From NCBI GenBank assembly GCA_963820545.1, contig CAWGAJ010000001.1, positions 2,712,599 through 2,776,598 of the forward strand: a stretch of DNA of 64,000 bases. Reading direction: 5' to 3'. Positions 19,614 through 28,712 of this stretch are shown here, piece after piece (position 1 is the first letter of the stretch; every line of letters starts with the position of its first letter). Below the pieces are notes generated by a model. The model saw only the letters and a program-made list of their open reading frames with translations, ran no database searches and was not told the DNA's origin. Origin of the DNA: CAWGAJ01 sp963820545 (lineage in GTDB: Bacteria; Planctomycetota; Planctomycetia; Pirellulales; Thermoguttaceae). The position numbers were made by a program, and so were the translations under genes.

Positions 19614-21005
19614 ATGACAAATTTCACATGCAACTTGAATTCCACGCCCCACGCCGGGGAAACGCGACTTCTGTGGCTCGTGATCCTGGTCCTTGGCGGC
19701 GTGTTTTTCTTCGTATTTCACGACCTGAGCGTCTCGCGTTTCGAGCAATTCGCTCCCTGGAGCGATACCGATGAAATCAAGGCCGCTGGCGGGAACGTCG
19801 TTAAAGGGGCGGCCCTGTCCTTGCTTGGACTTTTAGGCGTTTATTTCCTCTGGCAAAAGGAAGGGCGAAAACTGCAACTCGGCGGTCCGCTGGCCGCGTT
19901 GATGTTTTTTTACGTGGCCTGGGCGGCATTGAGCATCACTTGGTCGATCGAGCCATGGTTAACCACCCGTCACGTGGCGGTATTGTGTTTTTGCTTTCTC
20001 GGCGCATTGGGCATCGCGCGACAGCTCTCAGAGCGTAATCTGGCCGTTGCAGCGCTAGTTATCACGTCCGTTTATCTGGTCATGGGCGTGGCCGCCGAGT
20101 TGGCGCTAGGAACCTTCCGGCCTTGGGCCGGCGAGTATCGCTTTAGCGGCACGCTGCATCCCAATGCCCAGGGCTTGCACATCTCGATCCTTTGTCTGGC
20201 GGCGTTTCTTCTGGCACGAACAAGCCCGTCGAAAGTCCAACGCAATTGGCTGACGGCGCTTTTCGCCGCGGCTTTTGTTTTTCTCTTGCTTACTAAGTCG
20301 CGAACCGCGTTGGCCGGTTTTTTGCCGGCGATTACCGTGCTCTGGTTCGTGCGAACCAGCGCGTCAAAAAAGGCTCTGATCATTGTGGGCCTATTATTCA
20401 CCGTCTGTATGGCGTTGTTGATCTGTTCGCTTGTGGACATCAACAGCAAAGATCTGTTGGCCGACACCGTGATGCTCGGACGGCAAGAAGAAATACAATC
20501 CTTAACTGGACGCCTGCCCATCTGGTCGGAATTGATGCATTACATCGGTCAAAGGCCGCTTGCCGGTTATGGGTATGAAACGTTCTGGACGCCCGCGCAC
20601 ATCGAAGACCTCTCTACTACCTTGCAATGGCGATTTCGCGAGGCCCACTCCGGTTACCTGGATGCCGTTTTGAGCACGGGACTGGTGGGCGCATCGTGTT
20701 TGCTGCTCATTGTGATAATTGGCATTGTTAGCGCTGCCGTAAAATACCGCGATACCAATCGTCTCGGCTGCGCCATGACGCTGGGATTGTTGCTGATCGG
20801 GCTAATAAGTGCTTTTTTAGAATCGGGCATGGTCGGCGAAAATTTTGCCACCTTGCTGACCGGCTGTTGCATGATTCAATTAGCATGTTTGCCGCCCGAG
20901 GATGATCTGCAAACCGTAATCCGCTCCAAGCAAGAAATCATTACTGCTTATTATCCAAATGATATTAATCCGAACCCGGGGATTGCCACCCCCGAGCTTA
21001 GATAA
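19614..21005 (+). CDS. O-antigen ligase/polymerase (Wzy_C domain)
   Basis: A 463-residue membrane protein with about 12 helices. The Wzy_C/WaaL signature region is visible: GTLHPNAQGLH, then LLTKSRTALAGF, and a large periplasmic loop (about residues 290-350, with RPLAGYGYETFW) holding conserved Arg/His. In this operon it more likely polymerises the repeat unit than ligates O-antigen to lipid A. It overlaps no gene; ATG at 19614 follows GAGGA. Confidence 0.87.
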   Translation: MTNFTCNLNSTPHAGETRLLWLVILVLGGVFFFVFHDLSVSRFEQFAPWSDTDEIKAAGGNVVKGAALSLLGLLGVYFLWQKEGRKLQLGGPLAALMFFYVAWAALSITWSIEPWLTTRHVAVLCFCFLGALGIARQLSERNLAVAALVITSVYLVMGVAAELALGTFRPWAGEYRFSGTLHPNAQGLHISILCLAAFLLARTSPSKVQRNWLTALFAAAFVFLLLTKSRTALAGFLPAITVLWFVRTSASKKALIIVGLLFTVCMALLICSLVDINSKDLLADTVMLGRQEEIQSLTGRLPIWSELMHYIGQRPLAGYGYETFWTPAHIEDLSTTLQWRFREAHSGYLDAVLSTGLVGASCLLLIVIIGIVSAAVKYRDTNRLGCAMTLGLLLIGLISAFLESGMVGENFATLLTGCCMIQLACLPPEDDLQTVIRSKQEIITAYYPNDINPNPGIATPELR

Positions 21006-21033
21006 AAAATGTCTTTATCGAACTAAAAATCCC

Positions 21034-22107
21034 ATGCGTATCGACACCCTACCCGCCGCACAACTAAACGCCGATCTGCTGGCGATCTGGTCGCGCTTGC
21101 AGCGCGCCGATCCCATGTTCGATAGTCCCTATTTCCGGCCCGAGTTTACCCAAGCCGTGGCTGCCGTGCGCAACGACGTGGAGGTGGCTATTCTGGAAGA
21201 GGGCAACGAGGCGATCGGCTTCTTTCCCTTCCAGCGCGACAAGGGAAACGTGGGCCATCCGGTAGGCGGAAAGATGTCGGATTTTCACGGAGTGGTTTGC
21301 CGCCAAGGTATTCATTTTGAACCTTGGCAGCTCATCAAGTGCTGCAAACTTTCCGCCTGGCGTTTTGATAATCTTATTGCCGGGCAAGATAATTTCCGGC
21401 CGTATCATTGGACTCTCGCCGGATCGCCCTATATGGATCTTTCCCAAGGATGGCAGGGATACGAGAGGAATCGACTTGCGGAACATAAATCTTCTTACAA
21501 ACGCATAACCCGCAAGCTGCGGCAGACGGAAAGCGAAGTGGGCAAAGTTCGCGTGGAGATCCACACAGTTGATCAGCATTTGTTTTCCACCATGATCGAG
21601 TGGAAGCGCAAACAATATCAGGATATGGGAGTCACCGACGTACTGTCGTTTCCCTGGACGGTGGCATTATTGCGGCAAGTTTTGACTTATAACGAGGCGG
21701 CCTTTTCGGGCGTTTTTTCCGTACTATATTTCGACGATATATTGGCCGCTTTTTTGTTGAGCATAAAATCGCATCACGTCCTGCACGCCTGGTTTTCGAC
21801 TTATGCCGTCCAATTCGCTCAGTATTCGCCGGGATTAATTTTCTGGATCGAGTTAGCCAAGGCCGTGCAAGACTGGGGCGTCCGCCGCATCGACCTGGGC
21901 AAAGGCCCGGAAGAATACAAAACGCACATCATGTCCGGCGCCATTCCAGTGGCCGAAGGTTCAGTAGATGCCCGCCCGAGATCGCACTTGTTACGGCGTC
22001 ATTGGCATCGGGCATATCATTGGCTTCGGAATACGCCGCTGCGCCAACCGTTGTTGGTCCCCGGGCGTTTCATCCGCAGAATGATAGAAGCGACAAAATT
22101 CCAATAG
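21034..22107 (+). CDS. CelD/BcsL-like GNAT acyltransferase
   Basis: A 357-residue cytoplasmic protein of the double-GNAT 'acetyltransf_6' group often found in exopolysaccharide operons, where it is thought to acylate a sugar precursor. The second GNAT half is recognisable from SVLYFDDILAAFLLS to DLGKGPEEYKT, the usual C-terminal signature. The ATG at 21034 is used; an upstream in-frame start would lie within the previous gene and add 25 unlike residues. Confidence 0.8.
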   Translation: MRIDTLPAAQLNADLLAIWSRLQRADPMFDSPYFRPEFTQAVAAVRNDVEVAILEEGNEAIGFFPFQRDKGNVGHPVGGKMSDFHGVVCRQGIHFEPWQLIKCCKLSAWRFDNLIAGQDNFRPYHWTLAGSPYMDLSQGWQGYERNRLAEHKSSYKRITRKLRQTESEVGKVRVEIHTVDQHLFSTMIEWKRKQYQDMGVTDVLSFPWTVALLRQVLTYNEAAFSGVFSVLYFDDILAAFLLSIKSHHVLHAWFSTYAVQFAQYSPGLIFWIELAKAVQDWGVRRIDLGKGPEEYKTHIMSGAIPVAEGSVDARPRSHLLRRHWHRAYHWLRNTPLRQPLLVPGRFIRRMIEATKFQ

Positions 22108-22123
22108 TTTTCACGGGCAAAAC

Positions 22124-23335
22124 ATGATTGTTGCGATCAATATCCTCCTGATTGTGATTAGCCTGGCGATTTTCGCTCCCCTGGCGGCCTTTGCGCTGGA
22201 ATGTTTTTTGGCGATATTGCCCCGGCGCCGACAACCACTTACTACATCAACCCGCCATCCGCGCACGGCGGTTTTAATCCCTGCCCATAACGAACAGCTT
22301 GGTCTTCAGCAGACCCTCCAAGTTCTTCTTCCCACTTTGGACGGAAACGACCGCGTCGTAGTAGTTGCCGATAATTGCGACGATCAAACAGCCGAAATCG
22401 CCCGGGCCGCGGGCGTGGAAGTCATCAATCGAAATGATCCCGCGCGGCGAGGCAAAGGATACGCCTTGGATTTTGCCGTCCAGTATCTGCGCCAGAACCC
22501 GCCCGAGGTAATCATTATCCTCGATGCCGATTGCCTGGTCTCCGCGCATACCATAAAAATACTTGCTCAACAGGCGCATCAAACCGGCCGGCAGGTACAG
22601 GCCCTGAACCTTACCGACCTGCTACCCGCCCGGGATTCACTGCAAGTCTTGGCGACATTGGCCAACCGCTTCACCAATCTCATCCGACCCTTGGGATTAT
22701 TAAAAGTCGGGCTGCCCTGCCGCTTGATGGGCACGGGCATGGCCCTGCCCTGGTCGCTCATGGAGAGCCTACAGTTAGCCGGCAATAATCTGGTTGAAGA
22801 TATGCAGTGGGGTATTGATCTGGCCCTGGCAGGACATTGGCCGCTGTTTTGTCCCGAAGCGCGTGTAACCAGCGCGTTGCCGCCACAAGCGCGGGCGTTT
22901 GTCAGCCAGCGCAGGCGCTGGGAACACGGACATCTGCGAACCATAATCACTCAACTGCCCCGACTGCTGGCAATATCGCTGTGGCAAGGAAATTTCCGAC
23001 TGTTCTGCCTGGCTTGGGATCTGAGCATCCCGCCGCTTTCCTTATTGGCCGTCTTCTGGTCGGCCGCTATAATGTTCAGCCTGGCAGCCATCCCCGGCGG
23101 TGCATCCTGGTGGCCGGCGACGATTCTGGCCGGCGGGGGACTGCTCACGGCATTGGCGTTCGGCGGAGCGTGGTTTGTTCACTGCCGGCGGCAAATTCCC
23201 TTTAAGGCTTTGATAAAAGCGCCCCTTTATATTATTCGTAAATTGCCGATTTATTTTGCGTTTATCCTGCGTCCCCAGAGTTTATGGGTGCGCACCGAGC
23301 GCGATAAAACCCCTTGCACTGATCCCCTGAGGTAA
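22124..23335 (+). CDS. Processive-type membrane GT2 glycosyltransferase
   Basis: A 403-residue inner-membrane enzyme. After an N-terminal helix, the GT-A domain shows VLIPAHNEQLGL, the acidic ADNCDD, the metal-binding DADC, and the acceptor-site motif QRRRWEHGH (QxxRW). Three C-terminal helices follow. It resembles GT2 enzymes of cellulose/hyaluronan-synthase architecture and probably adds a backbone sugar. It is followed two bases later by the WecG/TagA gene. Confidence 0.88.
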   Translation: MIVAINILLIVISLAIFAPLAAFALECFLAILPRRRQPLTTSTRHPRTAVLIPAHNEQLGLQQTLQVLLPTLDGNDRVVVVADNCDDQTAEIARAAGVEVINRNDPARRGKGYALDFAVQYLRQNPPEVIIILDADCLVSAHTIKILAQQAHQTGRQVQALNLTDLLPARDSLQVLATLANRFTNLIRPLGLLKVGLPCRLMGTGMALPWSLMESLQLAGNNLVEDMQWGIDLALAGHWPLFCPEARVTSALPPQARAFVSQRRRWEHGHLRTIITQLPRLLAISLWQGNFRLFCLAWDLSIPPLSLLAVFWSAAIMFSLAAIPGGASWWPATILAGGGLLTALAFGGAWFVHCRRQIPFKALIKAPLYIIRKLPIYFAFILRPQSLWVRTERDKTPCTDPLR

Positions 23336-23337
23336 AC

Positions 23338-24132
23338 ATGAGCACGCGACAAGATGTCTCGTCCCAGCCCGCGACACAGTTGCAAGACCAAGAGTTTTCC
23401 CTCCTCGGCGTAAAAATTCTCAATGTCGCAATGCAACGGGCAGTGGAATTATTAGAAAACGCCCTGCGCAATCCCGGCGATCGGGCCCACAGCGTGTTCT
23501 TTGTAAACGCCCATACGTTGAATCTTGCCGCAGCCCGCCAGGAATATCGCGCGATTCTCAACGCGGGCGACTTTGTCTTCGGCGACGGCACCGGCGTGCG
23601 CTGGGCAGCCTGGTTGCAGGGAGTCCGCATCGCGGACAACCTTGTGGGAACCGATTTCACGCCGCTTTTGTTTCAATCCACTGCCGGTCGAGGATATTCC
23701 TTTTTTATGCTGGGCAGCGATGAGCAAACCGCCGGCCACGCTGCTGAATATGCCCGGAAAACGTTTCCCGGCTGGAGGCTCTGCGGTTACCATCACGGAT
23801 ACCTGAAAACACCAGAGCTATCGGCGGCGATAGTTGATCAAATCAATACGGCCAGGCCCGACGTGCTCTTGGTAGGCATGGGCAATCCGCTGCAAGAACA
23901 GTGGATACATCAATATCGATCAAAACTTTGCGTGTCCCTGTGCATGGCCATTGGCGGACTGTTCGACTATTGGGCCGGCAACGTAAGCCGCGCCCCGCAA
24001 TGGCTCCGCGGCCTGGGCCATGAGTGGATCTGGCGGCTCTTTCAACAGCCGCTGAAGAAGGCACGCAGGTATCTGCTAGGCAATCCGCTTTTTTTGATGC
24101 GAGTCCTGCTTGAACACTGGACCAGAAAATAA
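23338..24132 (+). CDS. WecG/TagA/CpsF family glycosyltransferase (GT26)
   Basis: A 264-residue enzyme that transfers a sugar (often N-acetylmannosamine or its uronic acid, or glucose) to a lipid-linked acceptor. Family marks are FFVNAHTLNLA, GDGTGVRWAA, LVGMGNPLQEQWI and the end GGLFDYWAGNVSRAP followed by LGHEWIWRL. The C-terminal basic helix fits membrane association. It is the last gene of the exopolysaccharide operon. Confidence 0.93.
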   Translation: MSTRQDVSSQPATQLQDQEFSLLGVKILNVAMQRAVELLENALRNPGDRAHSVFFVNAHTLNLAAARQEYRAILNAGDFVFGDGTGVRWAAWLQGVRIADNLVGTDFTPLLFQSTAGRGYSFFMLGSDEQTAGHAAEYARKTFPGWRLCGYHHGYLKTPELSAAIVDQINTARPDVLLVGMGNPLQEQWIHQYRSKLCVSLCMAIGGLFDYWAGNVSRAPQWLRGLGHEWIWRLFQQPLKKARRYLLGNPLFLMRVLLEHWTRK

Positions 24133-24162
24133 TTCAAGCGCGCGCTAGGGCTTCTTCTTCGC

Positions 24163-24630
24163 TTGATATTAACAGCAATCCGTGGCCGCGCTGAGTGTGA
24201 CGCTGTGGTCGTATCATTTGCTCCGAGGTCCGCGGCCGTGAGCGACTATTGGCATCTTATCCGGCCGAAGATCGTGGTTCTGGTTTTGGCGGCGATGCTG
24301 GCCTCGGGCTGGATGGTGGCCGATAACTCTTCCAAATGGCCATTGCTCCTTCATGCCATGCTGGGCACATTGGGCGTTATCGTTGGCGCCATTGCCTTAA
24401 ACCAGCGCTTGGAATGTCATGCCGATGCCAAAATGTCTCGTACCGCCAGCCGGCCTTTGCCCGCCAGCCTTCTTAGCGACACACAAGTCACCTGTTTTGG
24501 AGCAATCGCCACGGCGGCCGGAATGGCATATTTAATCTGCTTTGGCAACGCGGCGCTGGTGGCATTGGCTGTACTGAGTTGGTTATGATATGTGGCGGTG
24601 TACACGCCGGAGATCACCGTCAGCCGGTCA
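24163..24630 (+). pseudogene. ctaB-like (heme O synthase) 5' fragment
   Basis: The start of a UbiA-family prenyltransferase that makes heme O. Visible parts are DYWHLIRPKIVVLVL (helix 1), the prenyl-diphosphate-binding region NQRLECHADAKMSRT with RPLPA, and helices up to LSWL. A TGA then replaces a Leu codon, followed in frame by YVAVYTP, after which similarity stops near 24625; only about half the usual 300 residues remain. Possible starts are TTG 24163 or GTG 24238. The sequence from 24625 to 24780 matches nothing I recognise and marks the left edge of the RiPP island. Confidence 0.75.
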
Positions 24631-24800
24631 CGGAGCGTGTTGTCGGCGTAGCCATACATGACACATGCTCGTGTGCAGGGTACCCGCACCATTTCGGCAC
24701 CTATAATCCGCCCCTAACCCTGCTGGGCCAGTTCTTCGACAGTTTTCTCCCCCGACAGGCTGTTTTTTAAAAAAAGTTGCATTGATTACATTCTAGGTTA

Positions 24801-24828
24801 TTGACATTTCCTCCGGACCCATTATATT
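24801..24828 (+). promoter_or_regulatory. Sigma70-like promoter ahead of the precursor peptide genes
   Basis: A perfect TTGACA (24801-24806) and TATATT (24823-24828) are separated by 16 bases, about 220 bases before the first precursor ATG. It is the best promoter match I see in the island. Confidence 0.65.
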
Positions 24829-25047
24829 GCTTTTCTGAGGTTTCTATTAGCTCCATTCGGGAGGTAGCGTTGATACACGGCGGCAAAAGTCAATTTTCCT
24901 CGTGAAGAGGACCGCAACCGTGTATTCTGGAATCAGGCCATTTTTTGGCCAATGTAAACCACTTCGGAAGGGTTCCCATTAACTTACGTCGCATGGATGT
25001 GGTTAATCGGTTGTGTCGAGTGTTCAATCAAAAATGGAGAAACACAC

Positions 25048-25218
25048 ATGAAAAACCCTGATGATACAAAAGAAGCCTTCCAGCAAAATGTAGTGCAGCC
25101 GTCCCACAAACAGCCCTATGAGCCGCCCATGGCAACCTTTGTCCCCTTGAAAGTGGAGGAGAGGTTGCTGGGGTGTGGGAAACCGTATAGTCCGTGTTCC
25201 CCCCCTGCGGCTAGTTGA
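25048..25218 (+). CDS. RiPP precursor peptide 1
   Basis: A 56-residue peptide. The leader ends in YEPPMATFVPLKVEERLL and the C-terminal core is GCGKPYSPCSPPAAS. The two Cys bracket a Lys-Pro. GGAGA precedes the ATG. Its leader differs more from copies 2 and 3 than they do from each other, so it is the older copy. It is too short for usual gene callers. It is called a precursor from its tandem relatives and the downstream PqqD/radical SAM genes; the modification is unknown. Confidence 0.78.
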   Translation: MKNPDDTKEAFQQNVVQPSHKQPYEPPMATFVPLKVEERLLGCGKPYSPCSPPAAS

Positions 25219-25248
25219 CGTTACTGTGCGATTGAAAGGGAAACACAC

Positions 25249-25422
25249 ATGAAAAACCTGATGTATGCAAAAGAAGCCGTTCAGCAAGATGGAGAGTGTC
25301 CGACCCCCAGACAACCCTACGAGCCGCCCAAGGCAACCTTTGTCCCCTTGAAAGTGGAGGAGAGGTTGCTGTTCTGTACTAAACCGGATGTTTATTGCCC
25401 AATAGATCCTAGTTCTAGTTGA
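25249..25422 (+). CDS. RiPP precursor peptide 2
   Basis: A 57-residue peptide with leader block YEPPKATFVPLKVEERLL and core FCTKPDVYCPIDPSSS. The DNA from about 25 bases before the ATG to the end of the leader is nearly identical to copy 3, differing inside the leader by one Val/Met change. The core keeps the C-x-K-P...C pattern but otherwise differs. The ATG is preceded by GAAAGGG. Confidence 0.78.
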   Translation: MKNLMYAKEAVQQDGECPTPRQPYEPPKATFVPLKVEERLLFCTKPDVYCPIDPSSS

Positions 25423-25452
25423 CCTTACTGTGCGATTGAAAGGGAAACACAC

Positions 25453-25632
25453 ATGAAAAACCTGATGTATGCAAAAGAAGCCGTTCAGCAAGATGGAGAG
25501 TGTCCGACCCCCAGACAACCCTACGAGCCGCCCAAGGCAACCTTTGTCCCCTTGAAAATGGAGGAGAGGTTGCTGTTGTGTAGTAAACCTCCTCAGCCCC
25601 CAGCGTGTTTCTGGCTCGAGGTTGAGAGTTGA
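25453..25632 (+). CDS. RiPP precursor peptide 3
   Basis: A 59-residue peptide with leader block YEPPKATFVPLKMEERLL and core LCSKPPQPPACFWLEVES. It spaces the two Cys eight residues apart instead of six and adds an aromatic, acidic tail. The spacer between copies 2 and 3 is itself a copy of the spacer between 1 and 2, showing unit-by-unit duplication. No fourth copy is visible in 25633-25850. Confidence 0.78.
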   Translation: MKNLMYAKEAVQQDGECPTPRQPYEPPKATFVPLKMEERLLLCSKPPQPPACFWLEVES

Positions 25633-25850
25633 CCTTATTGCACAATGCGTTCACCAAGGGGCATAGGTTGACGCGATGGTTACGACTGACGATCCCTTGG
25701 CCTTTGGCACTTGAAATATCCGTTGGTGGTTAGGGGGCCGGAGCTCGACGGCTCTGTGCAAGGGCTATGCACTATTCATAAGTGATGCAAGTGCCGGGTG
25801 GGGGATGATGTGGAGTTGCTGCCTGCTTCAACTGGAGAAATCATGGAACT

Positions 25851-26117
25851 ATGAAACGAAAAGATAGCTTTTTAATGCAGGATGTGGCCGGTGAAATCCT
25901 GTTGGTGCCTCTGGGTGCACAAGTCATGGATATGAACGGCATAATGACCCTGAATGCCACCGGACGGTGCGTGTGGGAACTCCTTGCGGAAGAACGTTCC
26001 GTGGACGACTTGGCGGCCGCCGTGGCGGAGCGGTTTGACGTGGACTCCGAACGCGCCCGCACCGATGTCCAGGCCTTCCTGGACGACATCACCCGCTTGG
26101 GACTGCTAGAAAAATGA
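25851..26117 (+). CDS. PqqD-family peptide chaperone (RRE domain)
   Basis: An 88-residue winged-helix protein of the RiPP recognition element type, which binds leader peptides and presents them to the modifying enzyme. The pattern MTLNATGRCVWELL, then DLAAAVAERFDVD and FLDDITRLGLLE matches PqqD throughout. Its stop overlaps the radical SAM start (ATGA at 26114). It probably binds the shared YEPP...EERLL leader. It resembles PqqD proteins of HPr-kinase-related systems, a comparison from memory. Confidence 0.9.
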   Translation: MKRKDSFLMQDVAGEILLVPLGAQVMDMNGIMTLNATGRCVWELLAEERSVDDLAAAVAERFDVDSERARTDVQAFLDDITRLGLLEK

Positions 26118-27165
26118 CCGCGCTGCCCACCGAATATGGTCCACTGGTGAAGGAACTGCATAAGCGCGCAGCCGAGCGACGTCAGCCGGTCAACGGTTCA
26201 TTTGAACTAACCAGCCGGTGCAACCTGTCTTGCCGAATGTGCTACGTCCGGCATGCTGCCGGCAATCGCGTAATACGACAAAAAGAACTTCCAGCGTCGG
26301 CGTGGCTATCGCTGGCTCGCCAGGCGGTGGATAGCGGCATGGTCTTCTTGCTCCTTACTGGGGGCGAGGTCTTTTTGCGCCCGACTTTTTCCAGATTTAC
26401 GCACCGCTCACCCGCCTGGGGCTGATCCTCGCGCTCTACACCAACGGCACGCTCATCAACGACGCAGTGGCGGAGCGCCTGGCCCAAGCCCCGCCCAACC
26501 GCACCGAGATTACGCTCTACGGCGCAACTACCGCCACCTACGAGGCGGTCACGGGCGTCCCCGGCAGTTATGCCCGCTGCTGCGCCGGGATCGAAGCACT
26601 CGTCAAACGACACATCCCCCTGGGGTTAAAGACGACAATCACCCGGCAAAATGTGGACGAACTGGAAGCGATGCGGCAGATGGCGCACAACTGGGGCGTG
26701 CAGTTTTCAGGGGGCTGGCTGCTTTCCAGGCGGCCCGACGGCGAACCTTCCGAGGTGGACAATTGCCGGCTGTCGGCATCGGACTGTGTCGCGCTGGAAG
26801 CAACCGACCGCGCCTCTGCCCACGAATGGACCGAAGCCGCTCTCCGAGAATCGTCCGCGGGCAATGATAACAATTTCTACTGCCAGGCCGGCAAAGCCGC
26901 CTTCGTCATCAATCCAGAGGGAGAAATGAACGTCTGCCTGGACTTACCGTCCCCCAGGGCGCGACCGCTGGAGATCGGGTTTCCGGCGGCGTGGGAACAA
27001 GTGCAACGATTTGTTGATTCCGCGCCGCCCCTCGCCTCCACATGCCTCGCCTGCGACGCGCGTGTCTATTGCGGGCGTTGTCCAGCGTGGTCATCTCTGG
27101 AGAATAACACTTTGACCGAGCCAGTCCGGTATCTGTGCGAAATCGCCCGGCGCGAAAGGAGCGCT
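26114..27165 (+). CDS. Radical SAM/SPASM peptide-modifying enzyme (one frameshift)
   Basis: Expected to generate a 5'-deoxyadenosyl radical and modify the precursor core. The cluster motif CNLSCRMC (CxxxCxxC) is near residue 36, followed by LLLTGGEVFLRP. The frame shifts near 26382-26390 at a T-run; homology resumes as FFQIYAPLTRLG. A SPASM region closes the protein, with CQAGKAAFVINPEGEMNVC and CLACDARVYCGRCPAW supplying auxiliary-cluster cysteines. No in-frame stop separates it from the next gene; one alternative frame ends at TAA 27180-27182, so the real stop is probably hidden by another indel. The boundary is set at the next ATG. Confidence 0.88.
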
Positions 27166-28046
27166 ATGCCCAACCTGCATAAGATCCCCATCACCATCGC
27201 CGATATTCTGATCGAGGTAACAAGCCCGCTCTCCGCCGCCGAACTTGGCATCGAACAGCGGCTCAGTCCCTTTTTCGGCGCGTCCGACAATCCGATTGCC
27301 CGCGTGTCACTCCATTTGGAAGAAAGCAACGGCGCACCGTCCCCCTGCGGTGAGTTGATCTACGATCCAGGGTTTATCTGGCGGATGTATCGTGCGGGGG
27401 AGGTATTTTACGCCGCGATCAGCTACCAGGACGAATGCGGGGCGACGAATCCGCGTAGTTTGCTGCGCCAACGCCGCGTGGGATGACCTGACTCTGACCG
27501 AGCAGCGCACCGGCGTAATTTGGAAGAGCCTGCTCAATATCGGCGCGGGCGAACTGCTCCTCCGCACCAAAATCATCTTGATGGATGGGTTGGTCTTTCA
27601 TGCCGCCGGCATTGACGACAACGGGCGCGGCATCGTCTTCGTCGGCCATTCCGGCGCGGGCAAGAGCACGCAGATTGGTTTGTGGAGTCAGACTCCGGCG
27701 GTTGTGGCGATGAACGATGATCGAGTCGCAGTAAGGGTGAACGCGCATGGCGCAATGTGTTATGGCACGCCTTGGGGCGGCACTGCTGAAATCGCCCATA
27801 ATCATGCAGCACGGCTCTCCGCCATCGTCCTGCTCGAACAGGCACCGGAGAACGACATCCAACTGCTTTCCCCCTCCGCCTCAGCGCCGTTGCTGCTTGC
27901 CCGCGCGTTTCTTGCCGTACTGGGACCGTGCGCTCATGCAGTGCGCAATGGCGAACCTCAACGCGCTTCTGGCGCGCGTGCCAGTCTATCGCCTCCGCTG
28001 CCGCCCGGAGCCCGAGGTGGTCTCTCTCGTGAGGTCGGTGCTATGA
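27166..28046 (+). CDS. HprK-related kinase-like protein (two frameshifts)
   Basis: A protein of about 290 residues related to the C-terminal domain of HPr kinase. The P-loop GHSGAGKST is visible near 27650, preceded by HAAGI and followed by NDDRVAVR and GTPWGG, as in HprK-related kinases of PqqD systems and lasso-peptide kinases. It may phosphorylate the peptide or a partner; no HPr is nearby. AAAGGAG precedes ATG 27166. The frame shifts near 27465 and near 27905-27915, and the gene ends in ATGA overlapping the peptidase start. Confidence 0.8.
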
Positions 28047-28534
28047 ATGTCCCCAGCCGCGTACTGATGCCCGTCATTCGCGCCGCGCTGGAGCGGGATC
28101 AACGCGTGCGCATGACCATCAACGGCAGCAGTATGTCGCCCTTCATCCGCGACGGCGACGTGGTGGAACTTGAATCGGTGCGCTCTCGGCCGGTGCTGGG
28201 CGACATGGTCCTGGTGCGGCGTTCGGAGGATTACTACGTTTTACATCGGGTCGTACGGATCGAAGGTGACGAGTTCTTTCTACGAGGCGACGCACAGCAG
28301 CATTCCGAGGGACCGTTTACCAGACGCGATGTTTTGGGCAAGGTCATCGCTTCCTACCACAGCGGGCGCGTCCGTGACTTCGATCGCGGCACGTGGCGTC
28401 TTGCCATGTTGATATGGATGCGCTGTGCGCCTTGGAGTTTATGGCTGTTCCGGCTGGCCGCTCGGATACGGCGAAGCGGAGGGGTGGTAGTACGGCGCCT
28501 GCAGCGGTGGGGATGTGACATCGGCGAGCGCTAG
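28043..28534 (+). CDS. S24/S26-family peptidase with SipW-type Ser/His dyad
   Basis: A 163-residue protein with the catalytic Ser in GSSMSPFIRDGD, then GDMVLV, then HRVVRIEGDEFFLRGDA. The His-Arg where bacterial type I peptidases have Lys is the mark of SipW/archaeal-type signal peptidases. A hydrophobic C-terminal stretch (about residues 122-140) may anchor it. In this operon it is a candidate leader peptidase; the substrate is inferred. It is translationally coupled to the kinase gene by ATGA. Confidence 0.8.
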   Translation: MNVPSRVLMPVIRAALERDQRVRMTINGSSMSPFIRDGDVVELESVRSRPVLGDMVLVRRSEDYYVLHRVVRIEGDEFFLRGDAQQHSEGPFTRRDVLGKVIASYHSGRVRDFDRGTWRLAMLIWMRCAPWSLWLFRLAARIRRSGGVVVRRLQRWGCDIGER

Positions 28535-28712
28535 CAGAGTTCGGTCAACCACGCGACGAAAGGGCAAAGGCCGCTTAGATCGAAAATAGCAGACATGGGG
28601 CCGGAAGCGTCGGAGCCGCATCATTCATGATGGGCTACGATGGCAATATAATATTTTTTGCCGTTTACCCATATGATCCTGTTGTATGAATGCCTATTAA
28701 AGGTCTAAGTCC

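Noticed and set aside
24588..24780. Open frame just after the ctaB-like fragment, and an RHS-like reading on the minus strand
   Set aside because: The similarity is too weak and short; neither frame has a start signal.
25024..25657. Long minus-strand open frames across the precursor region
   Set aside because: They are antisense shadows of the three tandem precursor genes; the repeats make them open by chance.
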